DNA of 64,000 nt from CAVTRI01 sp963737075 (GCA_963737075.1 CAVTRI010000002.1:2604001-2668000), one strand, 5' to 3'; positions 32,485 to 43,183 are shown, counted from the first letter of the stretch. A program made the numbers and translations. The notes: generated from the sequence alone by a model not told the origin.

Positions 32485-34611
32485 TCATTTCCCCAAACCC
32501 AGCTCGGATAGCACGAACGCCTGGACCCGGGCCTCGTCCCGCCAGGCGTCATACCGGCCGGACGGCCCACGGTGTCCGGCGCCCAGCTCGGTGCGCAACA
32601 GCGTCGGCCCGTCGTCGGTGCGAGCGGCCCGCAGCTTCGCCACCCATTTGGCAGGCTCCCAATAGCCCACCCGGGGGTCGTTGAGGCCAGCGGTTGCGTA
32701 GATCGCCGGGTATGCGGTCTCTGTCACGTTGTCGTACGGGGAGTAGCTGCGGATCACCTGATAGGCCTCGGGGTCAGCTACGGGGTCGCCCCACTCATCT
32801 CGTTCCGTGACCGTGAGCGGCAGCGTGGGATCGGACATTGTCGTCAGGACGTCGACGAACGGGACCTCGGCCACCACCGCCCGCCACAGGTCGGGACTCC
32901 GGTTGGTCACCGCCCCCATCAGAAGCCCGCCGGCGCTGCCGCCCCGGATCACCAATCGTTCAGGTGACGTCCAGCCTTCGGCGATCAGGTGCTCGGCGCA
33001 GGCGATGAAATCGGTGAACGTGTTGGGTTTGTTGGCCAGACGGCCCTGCTCGTACCAGATGCGGCCGAGCTCGCCACCGCCGCGGACGTGGGCGATGGCG
33101 TACGCGACGCCCCGTTCCAACAGGTTGAGCCGGGCGGCTGACCATGTCGGGTCGATACTGATCTCGTAGGCGCCGTAGCCGTACAGCAGCAGCGGTGCCG
33201 TGCCATCGCGTGGATGATCCCGGGGTGCGACAAGGGAGATCGGCACCCTGGTGCCGTCGCTGGCGGCGGCCCACATCCGGTGGCTCTGCCAGTCAACCGC
33301 GTCAAAGTGCCCTCGAACGGGGGTCTGGCGCACAAGAGTTTTCGCACCAGTCGAGAGGTCCTCGTCGAAGCTCGAGGGCGGACGGATCAGCGACGTGTAC
33401 TCGTAGCGCACGACGTGCGAGTCCCAATCGGGATTGGGGCCGAGGCCAGCGTCGTATACCGGGTCAGGCAGGTCGATGTTGCGGGCGGCGCCGCTGGCGC
33501 GGTCGATGACGGCTAGCCTCGGAAGGCCGTCAGCCCGCTCGCTCAGCACCAGGTGGCCGGCGAAGGCGTCCACCGCTTCAAGCTTGACGTCAGGGCGGTG
33601 CTCTTTCTCGATTGTCGCCGACGCCAGGTCGTGCGCGCCGTCCGGTAGGCGGTACAAGGCGAAGTTGGTCGCCGCCTTGGCGTTGCTCCGCACGAGCCAC
33701 GCGCCCCCGTCGTCCTCGACGTCGTACTCGACGCCCTCGGTCCGGGCCAGCACAACGAGCAGCTCGCCGGTCGGGTCTCGAGCGTCGACCCAATGGGCTT
33801 CGGAGGTGGTCTTGCTCTCGGTGTGGACGACGATCCGCCGTCGGCTGCGGCTGACGGCGACGTTGAGGTAGAAGCGCTCATCGCGCTCATGGAAGACCAG
33901 AACGTCACCGGCCGGATCTGACCCGAGACGGTGGCGCCACACCTGATAAGGACGCATGGCGTCGTCGGGCCGGACATAGAAGAAATGCTGGTTGTCAGCC
34001 GCCCACGCCGACCCATAGGTGACGTTCAGGATGACGTCGTCCCGGTCCTGTTGGGTGCGGAGGTCGCGGAAGCGCAGCGTGTACCGCTCAGAGCCGTCCC
34101 GGTCCGTGGCGTAGGCCAGCGTTGTCTGGTCGGGGCTGACGTCGAACACCCCGAGAGCGAAGTAGTCGGAGCCCTCCGCCAGGGAGTTTTCGTCGAGCAC
34201 GATCTCCTCGCCTTCATGACCGGCGCGGGCGTCGGCTAGCACCTGCGTCGCTGTCATGCGGCGGTCGGGGTCGTGACGACGGCAGATCGTCTGGTACTGC
34301 TTGCCTTCGGAGGTGCGCGACCACCACCACCAGTCCCGGTCCCGCCATGGGGCCCCGGCGTCTGTCTCGACCACCCGTTCCTTTATGTGCTGGTAGAGCA
34401 GCTCCTGGAGGTCCCGGGTGCCGGCAAGCATCGCTTCGGCATACGCGTTTTCCGCGCGCAGGTGGTCGACGACTTCTGGGTTGTCGCGCTCACCGAGCCA
34501 GTACCAGTCGTCGACTCGCACGTCGCCGTGCGCCACGAAGCGGTGGGGGCGGCGCTGGGGGACCGGCGGATGGGGTGCCGGGGTCGGGGCGGCATCACGC
34601 GCGCTGGCCAT
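32485..34611 (-). CDS. ptrB: Prolyl oligopeptidase family S9 peptidase (oligopeptidase B-like)
   Basis: A 708-residue serine peptidase with an N-terminal beta-propeller and a C-terminal alpha/beta-hydrolase. The nucleophile is in IRGGSAGGLLMGAV, the Asp in AGLNDPRVGYWEP and the His in ELGAGHRGPSGR. ERDEWGDP and AHVRGGGELGRIWYEQG are typical of oligopeptidase B, which cuts small peptides after Arg/Lys in the cytoplasm. Length matches the family. ATG at 34611; divergent small gene begins 23 bases away. Confidence 0.92.
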   Translation of the reverse strand: MASARDAAPTPAPHPPVPQRRPHRFVAHGDVRVDDWYWLGERDNPEVVDHLRAENAYAEAMLAGTRDLQELLYQHIKERVVETDAGAPWRDRDWWWWSRTSEGKQYQTICRRHDPDRRMTATQVLADARAGHEGEEIVLDENSLAEGSDYFALGVFDVSPDQTTLAYATDRDGSERYTLRFRDLRTQQDRDDVILNVTYGSAWAADNQHFFYVRPDDAMRPYQVWRHRLGSDPAGDVLVFHERDERFYLNVAVSRSRRRIVVHTESKTTSEAHWVDARDPTGELLVVLARTEGVEYDVEDDGGAWLVRSNAKAATNFALYRLPDGAHDLASATIEKEHRPDVKLEAVDAFAGHLVLSERADGLPRLAVIDRASGAARNIDLPDPVYDAGLGPNPDWDSHVVRYEYTSLIRPPSSFDEDLSTGAKTLVRQTPVRGHFDAVDWQSHRMWAAASDGTRVPISLVAPRDHPRDGTAPLLLYGYGAYEISIDPTWSAARLNLLERGVAYAIAHVRGGGELGRIWYEQGRLANKPNTFTDFIACAEHLIAEGWTSPERLVIRGGSAGGLLMGAVTNRSPDLWRAVVAEVPFVDVLTTMSDPTLPLTVTERDEWGDPVADPEAYQVIRSYSPYDNVTETAYPAIYATAGLNDPRVGYWEPAKWVAKLRAARTDDGPTLLRTELGAGHRGPSGRYDAWRDEARVQAFVLSELGLGK

Positions 34612-34634
34612 GTCTCCTAGCCTGACATTCCGGT

Positions 34635-34832
34635 GTGACGGTCACCTCCGATCCTTCCGTGGCGGTCGCCTCCGCTCGCTCTGGTATCCCTTGTGTGCTT
34701 ATCGCGTCGTCGCTCCCGCGGGAATGGCGCGGGCCCGGCCGCATCGCCCTGCTGGTCGGCGACCCGTCAGATCCGTCGGTGAGCGCCGCGGCATCGGCCA
34801 TGGATGAGGAGCTATTCGGGCTGGCCCCATAG
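34635..34832 (+). CDS. Small hypothetical protein
   Basis: A 65-residue frame with GTG start. Its C-terminal half, with ALLVGDPSDPSV and MDEELFGLAP, has protein-like composition and its stop is 38 bases before the next gene. No family was recognised and there is no clear ribosome site, so it may not be expressed. Confidence 0.4.
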   Translation: MTVTSDPSVAVASARSGIPCVLIASSLPREWRGPGRIALLVGDPSDPSVSAAASAMDEELFGLAP

Positions 34833-34870
34833 CATCGGTTCGTCGCCAGCTATCTCGGGAGGAGCCAACC

Positions 34871-35920
34871 ATGCAGATCGCCACCTCACTCAGCTACAGC
34901 GGCGGTTTTAAGGAGGCCGCGAACCAGGTTCGGGAGCTCGAACAGGCCGGCCTCGACATGGTCTGGGTCGCGGAGGCCTACGGCTTCGACGGTGTCAGCC
35001 AGATGGGTTATCTCGCCGCGCTCACCGAGCGGGTGCAGATCGCATCGGGCATCCTTCCCATCTACTCACGCACGCCGACCCTGCTGGCCATGACGGCGGC
35101 GGGTGTCGACGCGCTGTCGGGCGGCCGGTTTCAGCTCGGCCTCGGGGCCAGCGGCCCTCAAGTTATAGAGGGGTGGCATGGCGTTCCTTACGACGCCCCC
35201 CTCGGCCGGACCAGGGAGATCATCGAGATCTGCCGCAAGGTGTGGGCACGCGAGGAGCCTGTCACGCACAACGGGCGCCACTACCGCCTTCCGCTTCCCG
35301 AGGGGCAGGGGACAGGTCTGGGCAAGCCCCTCAAGATCATCACGCACCCGGTTCGGTCCGACATCCCGGTCTGGGTGGCGTCACTCGGAGAGCAAAACGT
35401 CAAGCTCACTGCCGAGGTGGCCGACGGATGGCTGCCCATCATGTTCATACCGGAGAAGTCCGAGCAGGTCTGGGGTTCGGCGCTGGCCGAGGGCAACGCG
35501 AAGCGCGACAAGAAGCTCGGGCCGCTGCAGATTTCGGCGGGTGGCCTCTTAGCCATAGGGGAGGGCGACGAGGTGCTGAAAATCCGAGAACTTTCTCGGC
35601 CCCAGGTCGCCCTGTACGTCGGTGGCATGGGCGCCCGGGACCGCAACTTCTACAACACCCTCGCCCGTCGCTACGGCTACGAAGCTGAGGCGGAGCAGAT
35701 CCAGGACCTTTACCTTTCGGGGAAGAGGCAGGAGGCGGCGGCAGCGGTGCCCGACGAGTTCCTTGCCCTGACGTCACTGGTAGGCCCGAAGGGTTGGGTA
35801 GCGGAACGCGTGGATGTGCTGAAGGAGGCGGGGGTGACCCATCTGTCGGTGACGCCGGTTCCCGTCGGCGATCAGAGCGCCGCGGGCCTCCTCGGGCAGC
35901 TGAAGGAGCTCGCGTCATAA
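34871..35920 (+). CDS. LLM-class F420-dependent oxidoreductase
   Basis: A 349-residue luciferase-like monooxygenase-fold protein. ELEQAGLDMVWVAEAYGFDG, IASGILPIYSRTPTLLAMTA, GRFQLGLGASGPQVIEGWHG and IPVWVASLGEQNVKLTAEVA are typical of F420-dependent members. An excellent ribosome site (GGGAGGAG) precedes the ATG at 34871. The substrate is unknown; it is only distantly similar to the other LLM gene at 19446-20402. Confidence 0.9.
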   Translation: MQIATSLSYSGGFKEAANQVRELEQAGLDMVWVAEAYGFDGVSQMGYLAALTERVQIASGILPIYSRTPTLLAMTAAGVDALSGGRFQLGLGASGPQVIEGWHGVPYDAPLGRTREIIEICRKVWAREEPVTHNGRHYRLPLPEGQGTGLGKPLKIITHPVRSDIPVWVASLGEQNVKLTAEVADGWLPIMFIPEKSEQVWGSALAEGNAKRDKKLGPLQISAGGLLAIGEGDEVLKIRELSRPQVALYVGGMGARDRNFYNTLARRYGYEAEAEQIQDLYLSGKRQEAAAAVPDEFLALTSLVGPKGWVAERVDVLKEAGVTHLSVTPVPVGDQSAAGLLGQLKELAS

Positions 35921-35977
35921 AGGCCCGGCGGCAGTCGGGCTGGGTGCCGGGTCGGCCGGACTGGATATGCTTCCGGC

Positions 35978-36172
35978 ATGCCCGGCCCCCGCAAGGTTCC
36001 CGCCGTGTCCAGGGCGCCGTGGGATTACCTGCTGGCGCTGGTGATCTGCCTGGGGCCTGTGGTCGGCAGCTTCGTCGTCGACCCGCCCGAGACCCGCTGG
36101 GTGGTGTTCGGCGTCGGTGTCTTCATGTTCCTGTCCGTGGCGATCGCCGCCGCCCGGCCGGTCGACGGCTGA
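35978..36172 (+). CDS. Small two-helix membrane protein
   Basis: A 64-residue protein with two hydrophobic helices (YLLALVICLGPVVGSFVV and VVFGVGVFMFLSVAIAAA) and a basic N-terminus. Function unknown. Its end overlaps the convergent acyltransferase gene by 50 bases. Confidence 0.65.
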   Translation: MPGPRKVPAVSRAPWDYLLALVICLGPVVGSFVVDPPETRWVVFGVGVFMFLSVAIAAARPVDG

Positions 36173-37589
36173 CGGCGCCCGTCAACCCGACGCGGGTAGC
36201 CTCCGCGGCCTTCAACAACGCGGTCATCCCGGCATCGATCCCGTCCAGGAGGACCTCGAAGTCGGGGCTGGAGTCGTAGTCGGCGGTGACCCCGAAGGTG
36301 ACCTCGCCGTCGTACGAGAACATGGCCACACCGATCCGCAACCCGCCACCGAGCGGCACGTAGGGGTACGCCCGGGTCATCCGGCGACCCGCGGCGAACA
36401 GCGGAAACTGCGGGCCGGGCACGTTGGTGGTCACGGTCTGGACCTGTTTCTGGGCGCGAGCCACGACCCGGCTACCGAGCGCCAGCAGTACCGGGGGGGC
36501 GAAGCCTCCCAGCGATGTCAGCACTTCGGCGGCCAGGGCCTGCTTGGACTCCTTGAGGCCGGCGAGCTGTTCCGAGACCGCCGCCAGGGACTGCGCGGAG
36601 TCGTCGAGATGGACCGGAAGCTCCGCGAACATCGCCGAGATCCTGTTGGCGAGAGTACCGTCGCCGATCGCCCGGCCGCTCACGTCGCGACTCCGCAACG
36701 ACACCGGGATCATGGTGCGCACTGGCTTGTCCAGCGGCTCTCCCCGGCTGATGAGCAGGTCGCGGAAGCCGCGGGTGATGGCTGCTAAAAGTACGTCGTT
36801 GAACGTGCCGCCCAAGCCCTTGCGGATGCGCTTGACGGTGTCGACCGTGGTTACCGTGCCATCCCAGCGCCGGTGCGGCCCGATCGGGCCGTTGAGGCTG
36901 CTTGCCGACTCGCCCACGATGCCGCCAGCGGCGCTCAGGCCTTCCAGCGCGTTGGTCAGCTCGGCGGCCACCTGACCGGGCAGGCGGGCGAGCGCATGCA
37001 GGGCGCGGCCCTGCTCGAACGGGCTAATGAACCGGTCGACGATTGCGTCGCCGGCCAGCTGCAGCGGGGACGGAATCGGTTCCGGGTCCCACGGTGCGGG
37101 GGTGGTCGGCTCGGTGTCGGGGGTCAGGTCGAGCAGCAACGCCAGAAGGTCGGTGCCTGCCACACCGTCGACCATTGCGTGGTGGACTTTGGAGATCACC
37201 GCCCACTGGCTGTCTTCGAGGCCCTCGACCATCCACATCTCCCAGAGGGGCTTGCGCCGGTCCAGCTGCTGAGCCATGACCCGGCCCACGAGGCGCCGCA
37301 GCTCTGGCATGCCGCCCGGATTCGGCAGCGCCGTGTGGCGGAGGTGGTACTCGAGGTTGAAATGAGGATCGTCGACCCACACCGGCCGCTCGAGGTTGAG
37401 GGGAACCGAACGAACGACCTGGCGATAGCGGCGCACCTGGTCCAGCTTCCCGGCAACCATCGCGAGCAGCCGCTCATACGGTGGCGGCGGGCCTTCGAAG
37501 ATCGAGACGGCCCCGATATGCATGTGTGTCACGTCATCCTCGATGTGGAGGAACGACGCGTCCAGCGGGCTCATGCGATCAGTCGCCAC
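36123..37589 (-). CDS. WS/DGAT family O-acyltransferase (wax ester synthase/diacylglycerol acyltransferase)
   Basis: A 488-residue acyltransferase that makes wax esters or triacylglycerol storage lipid from acyl-CoA. The catalytic HHAMVDG motif (HHxxxDG) is preceded by PLWEMWMVEGLED, and the C-terminal NVPGPQFPLFAAGRRM segment is typical. Start GTG at 37589, with ATG 15 bases downstream (MSPLDASFLHIED) as alternative, the latter matching the common family N-terminus. The C-terminal RRPAGRRRSPR tail overlaps the small membrane protein gene. Confidence 0.93.
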   Translation of the reverse strand: MATDRMSPLDASFLHIEDDVTHMHIGAVSIFEGPPPPYERLLAMVAGKLDQVRRYRQVVRSVPLNLERPVWVDDPHFNLEYHLRHTALPNPGGMPELRRLVGRVMAQQLDRRKPLWEMWMVEGLEDSQWAVISKVHHAMVDGVAGTDLLALLLDLTPDTEPTTPAPWDPEPIPSPLQLAGDAIVDRFISPFEQGRALHALARLPGQVAAELTNALEGLSAAGGIVGESASSLNGPIGPHRRWDGTVTTVDTVKRIRKGLGGTFNDVLLAAITRGFRDLLISRGEPLDKPVRTMIPVSLRSRDVSGRAIGDGTLANRISAMFAELPVHLDDSAQSLAAVSEQLAGLKESKQALAAEVLTSLGGFAPPVLLALGSRVVARAQKQVQTVTTNVPGPQFPLFAAGRRMTRAYPYVPLGGGLRIGVAMFSYDGEVTFGVTADYDSSPDFEVLLDGIDAGMTALLKAAEATRVGLTGAVSRRPAGRRRSPRTGT

Positions 37590-37841
37590 AGCGCTGCCTC
37601 CCCGGCGGGCCGATCACCCGCCTGCGGCAACGCTACTGCGGCTACTGAACGGCGCCGACTCTTGGTCGCTCGTCACGACCTCCAGCGCTGAGCGCGCGAT
37701 GTATCGCTTGTAGCGATGCAATACGTGTTCATCGCGCCGAGTGAAGGCTCTCGGTGCGGTGCGGCCGGGATTAGCGTCCTCATCCGCAGCTGAGGTTGTT
37801 ACTATCGACGTAGGAGAAATCCCAAGGGAGTGTGACGCCGT

Positions 37842-39242
<1,401 letters not shown>

Positions 39243-39281
39243 TCGACCCCAATGTGACAGTTCGATCGGGCTGCTCGACGC

Positions 39282-39310
39282 TTGACATTGTAGTTGCCCC
39301 TGCATATCGT
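39282..39310 (+). promoter_or_regulatory. Consensus-like promoter TTGACA-17-TATCGT
   Basis: TTGACA at 39282-39287 and TATCGT at 39305-39310 are separated by 17 bases. The predicted transcription start, about 39317-39321, coincides with the GTG at 39321, so the message would be leaderless. Confidence 0.7.
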
Positions 39311-39329
39311 TCACTATTGCGTGAACGAT
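39306..39329. promoter_or_regulatory. Operator palindrome over the -10 box and start codon
   Basis: ATCGTTCAC (39306-39314) and GTGAACGAT (39321-39329) are perfect 9-base reverse complements with a 6-base spacer. The left arm covers the -10 box and the right arm contains the GTG start codon of the ArsR gene, so binding of the regulator would block its own transcription. Confidence 0.75.
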
Positions 39330-39683
39330 ATTGATGCCGTGTTCTCCGCTCTCGGTGACCCGACCCGTCGCAGGGTCGTTGAGCTGCTGATCGATGGCCC
39401 GAGACGGGCCGGAGATCTCGCCGCCGGCGCGGGAATGCACGCACCGGCGATGACCCGTCACCTCCGGGTGTTGCGAACGTCAGGGCTGGTCGAGGTCGAG
39501 ATGGCTGAAGCCGACGCCCGCCAGCGTGTCTACCGGCTGCGGCCGGATCGCTTCGTGGCGCTTCAGGCGTGGCTGGACCAGGTCCAGGCGTTTTGGTCCG
39601 ATCAGCTCCGGTCCTTTAAGACCTACGCCGAGCGCCCGGGCGAACCGGGCGCAAACGCGCGTCTGGACGATCGGCCATCATGA
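39321..39683 (+). CDS. ArsR-family winged-helix regulator (AHSA1-associated type)
   Basis: A 120-residue regulator. FSALGDPTRRRVVELLIDG, MTRHLRVLRTSGLVEVE and ARQRVYRLRPDRF are typical of ArsR proteins paired with SRPBCC genes; no metal-binding motif is seen. The GTG at 39321 is favoured because it gives the normal N-terminus and matches the predicted leaderless transcript; TTG at 39294 lies within the promoter. It overlaps the SRPBCC gene by ATGA. Confidence 0.88.
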   Translation: MNDIDAVFSALGDPTRRRVVELLIDGPRRAGDLAAGAGMHAPAMTRHLRVLRTSGLVEVEMAEADARQRVYRLRPDRFVALQAWLDQVQAFWSDQLRSFKTYAERPGEPGANARLDDRPS

Positions 39684-40147
39684 GCCACACGGCGTCGGTA
39701 CGGGCGAACGTCTGGGTCGCCGTGGCACCGGGGGCGGCGTTCGACATCTTCACTGCCGACATCGACCGCTGGTACCAGCGAGGGCGGCACTCGTTCGCCG
39801 ACCCCGCCCGCGCTTCGGGCGTTCGCTTCGAGCCGGGAGTGGGGGGCCGGCTCATCGAGGTGCACGACGCCGCGTCCGGCGACGGGCTCGTCATGGGGCA
39901 GGTCACTGTCTGGGAACCTGGCCGACGGCTCGTATTCGTCGACGCCCGGGACACCGAGATCGAGGTGACCTTCGACCCCGAAGATGGAGGCACTCGGGTG
40001 ACCCTCGAGCACCGCGGACTTGAGAAGCTTCGCCCCGACCTGGCGGATCTGCACGGGAGGTTTGGAGGGCGGCTGCTTCTCGCCTGGTTCACGCAATACA
40101 CACAACGCGACACGCAATACACACAACGCGAAAGGAGCCTGCGATGA
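39680..40147 (+). CDS. SRPBCC/AHSA1-like protein
   Basis: A 155-residue START-like protein (VAPGAAFDIFTADIDRWYQR, GVGGRLIEVHD, VTVWEPGRRLVFVD). The C-terminus carries a duplicated seven-residue stretch (TQYTQRD/TQYTQRE) from a 21-base tandem repeat. It is translationally coupled to the ArsR gene before it (ATGA) and to the VOC gene after it (ATGA-type 4-base overlap). Role unknown; such proteins bind hydrophobic ligands. Confidence 0.82.
   Translation: MSHTASVRANVWVAVAPGAAFDIFTADIDRWYQRGRHSFADPARASGVRFEPGVGGRLIEVHDAASGDGLVMGQVTVWEPGRRLVFVDARDTEIEVTFDPEDGGTRVTLEHRGLEKLRPDLADLHGRFGGRLLLAWFTQYTQRDTQYTQRERSLR
40090..40131. repeat. 21-bp in-frame tandem duplication
   Basis: Copies at 40090-40110 and 40111-40131 are identical or nearly so; the unit starts CACGCAATACACACAACGCG. 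It lies at the 3' end of the SRPBCC gene and keeps the frame. Confidence 0.9.
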
Positions 40148-40545
40148 TCGAATACGGAGGGCAGCGGTATCCCCCCATCTGTCCGTACCTGTACTACGAG
40201 GACGGCCTGAGGGCTCTGGAATGGTTGGCCAAGGCCTTTGGCTTGCGAGAGCGGTTTCGTTCTATTGACGACGAGGGTCGCCTCGTGCATTGCGAGATGG
40301 AGCTCGGCGACGGCGTGATCATGATGGGCAGTCCCCCACATCACAAGAGCCCGGGCCACCTCGGACAAGTCACCGTCGGCATCTACGTGCATGTCAATGA
40401 CGTCGACGCTCGCTACCAGCAGGCCGTGGACGCCGGCGCCGAGGTTCAGGGGCCGCCGGCCGACCAGCCTTACGGCGTGCGCAGCTTTGGAGCCCTCGAT
40501 TGCGAGGGCCATCAATGGTGGTTCTCGCAACCCCTGCCCGCCTGA
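40144..40545 (+). CDS. VOC-family (glyoxalase-like) protein
   Basis: A 133-residue vicinal-oxygen-chelate protein (YPPICPYLYYEDGLRALEW, VHCEMELGDGVIMMGSPP, YVHVNDVDARYQQAVDAGAE, YGVRSFGALDCEGHQWWF). It is the third gene of the ArsR/SRPBCC/VOC operon; members bind or modify small molecules, and many are uncharacterised. GAAAGGAG precedes the ATG at 40144. Confidence 0.85.
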   Translation: MIEYGGQRYPPICPYLYYEDGLRALEWLAKAFGLRERFRSIDDEGRLVHCEMELGDGVIMMGSPPHHKSPGHLGQVTVGIYVHVNDVDARYQQAVDAGAEVQGPPADQPYGVRSFGALDCEGHQWWFSQPLPA

Positions 40546-40576
40546 GGGGCTAGGGCTAGCAGTACCATCAGCGGCG

Positions 40577-41032
40577 ATGACTGCCGCCATCGCTCTCGCC
40601 ATCGTGCTGGTCATCGCGGTGGCGGGCATGAGCCTGGCCATGCAAACGCAACGGCCCACGGCGCCGTCATCCGGGCGGCCGACCGTGCCGGGGCGCCGGC
40701 CCCGGGACCGCCGTCCGCAGCCGGAAGCGGCGCCTCCGCCGCCGGCTGACCCCGAGCCGCCCGAGCCCCCGAAGGGACCGGAGTTGCTGCGCCGCGGCAC
40801 GGCGGCGAACGCCCGAGTCCTCTCCGTCGTCGACGAGCGGACCGTCGGACCAGTCACCCGTAGCCGCCTTGCGTTGTCGATCACGCCAGAAGGTCAGGAT
40901 CCGTTCGAGACCACCATCCGGGTGGCGTTCCCAACCCCGGCCGCGCGGGCACGGGTGAAGGTCGGCGGAACCGTGCCCGTGCGCTTCGATCCCGATGACC
41001 ACAACCGGGTAGTCCTGGATCTGCCGGACTGA
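40577..41032 (+). CDS. Hypothetical membrane-anchored protein
   Basis: A 151-residue protein with one N-terminal membrane helix (IALAIVLVIAVAGMSLAM), a Pro/Arg-rich linker of ~45 residues and a C-terminal ~75-residue beta-rich domain (TAANARVLSVVDERTVGP, GTVPVRFDPDDHNRVVLDLP) that resembles DUF3592-like sequences. Function unknown. Confidence 0.6.
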   Translation: MTAAIALAIVLVIAVAGMSLAMQTQRPTAPSSGRPTVPGRRPRDRRPQPEAAPPPPADPEPPEPPKGPELLRRGTAANARVLSVVDERTVGPVTRSRLALSITPEGQDPFETTIRVAFPTPAARARVKVGGTVPVRFDPDDHNRVVLDLPD

Positions 41033-41058
41033 GGCTGCGTTTTGGCGCCCGCCCCTGG

Positions 41059-41144
41059 CCCGGCACCCCGCGTTCTGCCGTCCGGACAGGCGCTTCGCCT
41101 GCTGCTGCCCGGCCTGTTCCCGCCCGGCATCCCGCGTTCTGCCG
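41059..41144. repeat. 22-bp direct repeat pair
   Basis: The segments 41059-41080 and 41123-41144 differ at one base (CCCGGCACCCCGCGTTCTGC versus CCCGGCATCCCGCGTTCTGC). They are 64 bases apart in the 196-base gap before the TetR gene. Confidence 0.8.
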
Positions 41145-41228
41145 CGCTGGCCGGCGGCGGATGTCTTACCGAACGGTCGGCAAGCCGAGGGTAGACTGCC
41201 TCCATGAAATCCAGGGGGCGCGGCGCCA

Positions 41229-41846
41229 GTGGCTGACGCCACGGTCCGATCCGGGGCAGAGACTCGAGACCGGATCCTGGCTGTGGCTCTGACCCTGTTC
41301 GCCAGCAAGGGGTACACCGCCTCGTCGGTGCGTGACATCACCGAACGCCTCGGCATGACCAAGGCGTCCCTCTACTACCACTTCAGCTCCAAGGAGCACA
41401 TCCTCGACGCGCTCGTTCGACCGCTGAACGAGGAGCTGGGCGCGCTCGTGGAGGAAGCTCGCGGCGATCCCGCCGTGGGGCCCCGCGAAGTCCTCACACG
41501 ACTTGTGGACGTGCTCAGCCGTCGGGGCGGCATGATCCGTGCCCTCATGGCTGACCCGTCTGGCTTCCCCGATCGTGAGCCGGACAAGCAAGACGCCCGT
41601 GAGCGAATATGGGCGTTGATCGAGATTTTGGGCGGCCAGGAGGCCGGTCCTCGTCAGCTTCGGGCCCGGTGCGCCATGGGTGCAGCACAGGTGGGGGTCT
41701 TCGCCACCGTGCTCCAGACGCCCGTGGATAGCGGTCCGCCCAGTGCGGAAGTCGCCCACCGGCTGCTGGCGGGCGAGCTTCCCCTGCTCGACTCGGCCTC
41801 CCAGCAGGTGGTGGTCGAGGCTGCCCTCCGCGCGCTGGAAAACTGA
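41229..41846 (+). CDS. TetR-family transcriptional regulator
   Basis: A 205-residue regulator with an N-terminal helix-turn-helix (TRDRILAVALTLFASKGYTA, VRDITERLGMTKASLYYHFS). The C-terminal domain ligand is unknown. GTG at 41229. It directly precedes sufD on the same strand, with an 85-base gap, and could be part of the suf transcript or an inserted passenger. Confidence 0.9.
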   Translation: MADATVRSGAETRDRILAVALTLFASKGYTASSVRDITERLGMTKASLYYHFSSKEHILDALVRPLNEELGALVEEARGDPAVGPREVLTRLVDVLSRRGGMIRALMADPSGFPDREPDKQDARERIWALIEILGGQEAGPRQLRARCAMGAAQVGVFATVLQTPVDSGPPSAEVAHRLLAGELPLLDSASQQVVVEAALRALEN

Positions 41847-41931
41847 GGGGCCGGCCCACTCCCGACGTCTCGTAGACTGCCAACCCGGCCGGAGTCGTGC
41901 GCGCCGGTCGGATTCCCGAGGAGCCTGCCCC

Positions 41932-43183
41932 CTGCGCCCCCTGTCAGATCAAGCCGTCCATGACCTGCCCGGCCCCGAGCCGCTCATGGCCGAACGGCTG
42001 GCGGCTTGGGACCGCTGGCGGGCGAGCAGCCTGCCAACCGCTGCGCTCGAGGACTGGCGTTACAGCCGCATCGACGCGTTCGGACCCGGACCGCTACAAG
42101 ATTGCCAGCGCACACGACACGAGCGATGGCGGTCGGCTGCCGGACGTGGTCGAGGGGTTGCGTGGGTCGCTCGACGAGCACAACACGGTCGTCACCGTTC
42201 GCAATGGGCTCATGGCCGACGTGCACGGCGACGGAGCTCGGGCCCCGAAACCAGGGGAGCTAGGTGAGATCGTCGGCACGCCCGACCCGTTCGTGGACCT
42301 CAACACTGCCCTCGCCGTCGAGCCCATCGTCATAGAGCTCGGGCGTCGGGCGTCAACAGTCGTCATCATCCACTGGGTGGACGCCGCCGACTCGGTCGTC
42401 GCCCCGCGGACGCTGGTGCGCATCGCGCCCGGCGGCCAGGGTTCAGTGCTGGAGCTGGTGGCGTCAAACGACCAGGCCAACCTCGTGCTGCCTATCACCG
42501 AGCTCGATGTGGGCGACGGCGCCGCTCTCGGGTACCTGGGCGTTCAGCTTCTCGGTTCCCGCGCCTGGCAGGTGGCTCATCAGGCGAGCCGGGTGGGCCG
42601 GGACGGCTCGCTCACGGCGGCTGCCGTCGCGCTCGGGGGTGATTACGCCCGGCTGCGGACCGCGTCCGCCCTCGTCGCTGAGGGAGCGAGTAGCCGGCTC
42701 CTGGCCGTCTATTTCGGCGCCCGAACGCAGATGCACGACTTTCGCACGGTGCAGGACCACCGTTCACCCCGCACCACTTCCGACCTGCTGTACAAGGGGG
42801 CGGTGGCGAACCAGGCCCGCTCGGTCTATACGGGGTTGATCCGGGTGGAGAAGGGGGCGCGGGGGACGAACGCGTTTCAAACCAACCGCAACCTGGTGCT
42901 GGACGAAGGCGCGCACGCCGACTCCGTCCCCACCCTCGAGATCGAGGACAACGACGTGCGCTGCAGCCACGCGTCAGCAGTGGGGCCGATCGCCGAAGAT
43001 CAGCATTTCTATCTCGAGAGTCGTGGCGTGCCACCCGATGTGGCGGACCGGTTGATCGCACTGGGATTTCTCGACGAGGTTCTCGCCGCCTCGCCAGTGC
43101 CTCAGGCGGCGCCGAGGTTGCGGAGCGAGCTTGTTCGCAAGCTCGCGGAGGCGGAGGCTTTCCGGGCGGGAGGAGCGACGTGA
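41932..43183 (+). CDS. sufD: Fe-S cluster assembly protein SufD, frameshifted, unusual start
   Basis: SufD partner of SufB and SufC. The N-terminal part (LSDQAVHDLPGPEPLMAERL, TAALEDWRYSRIDAF) is in one frame; from about 42082 the protein continues in the next frame (DPDRYKIASAHD). Dropping one G at 42082-42083 gives RIDAFDPDRYKI, the expected family sequence. No ATG/GTG/TTG precedes the conserved N-terminus; CTG at 41932 lies 8 bases after GAGGAG and is used here. The core beta-helix and the conserved His region (DNDVRCSHASAVGPI) are intact. With the extra base removed, length is ~416 residues, normal for SufD. Confidence 0.88.
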
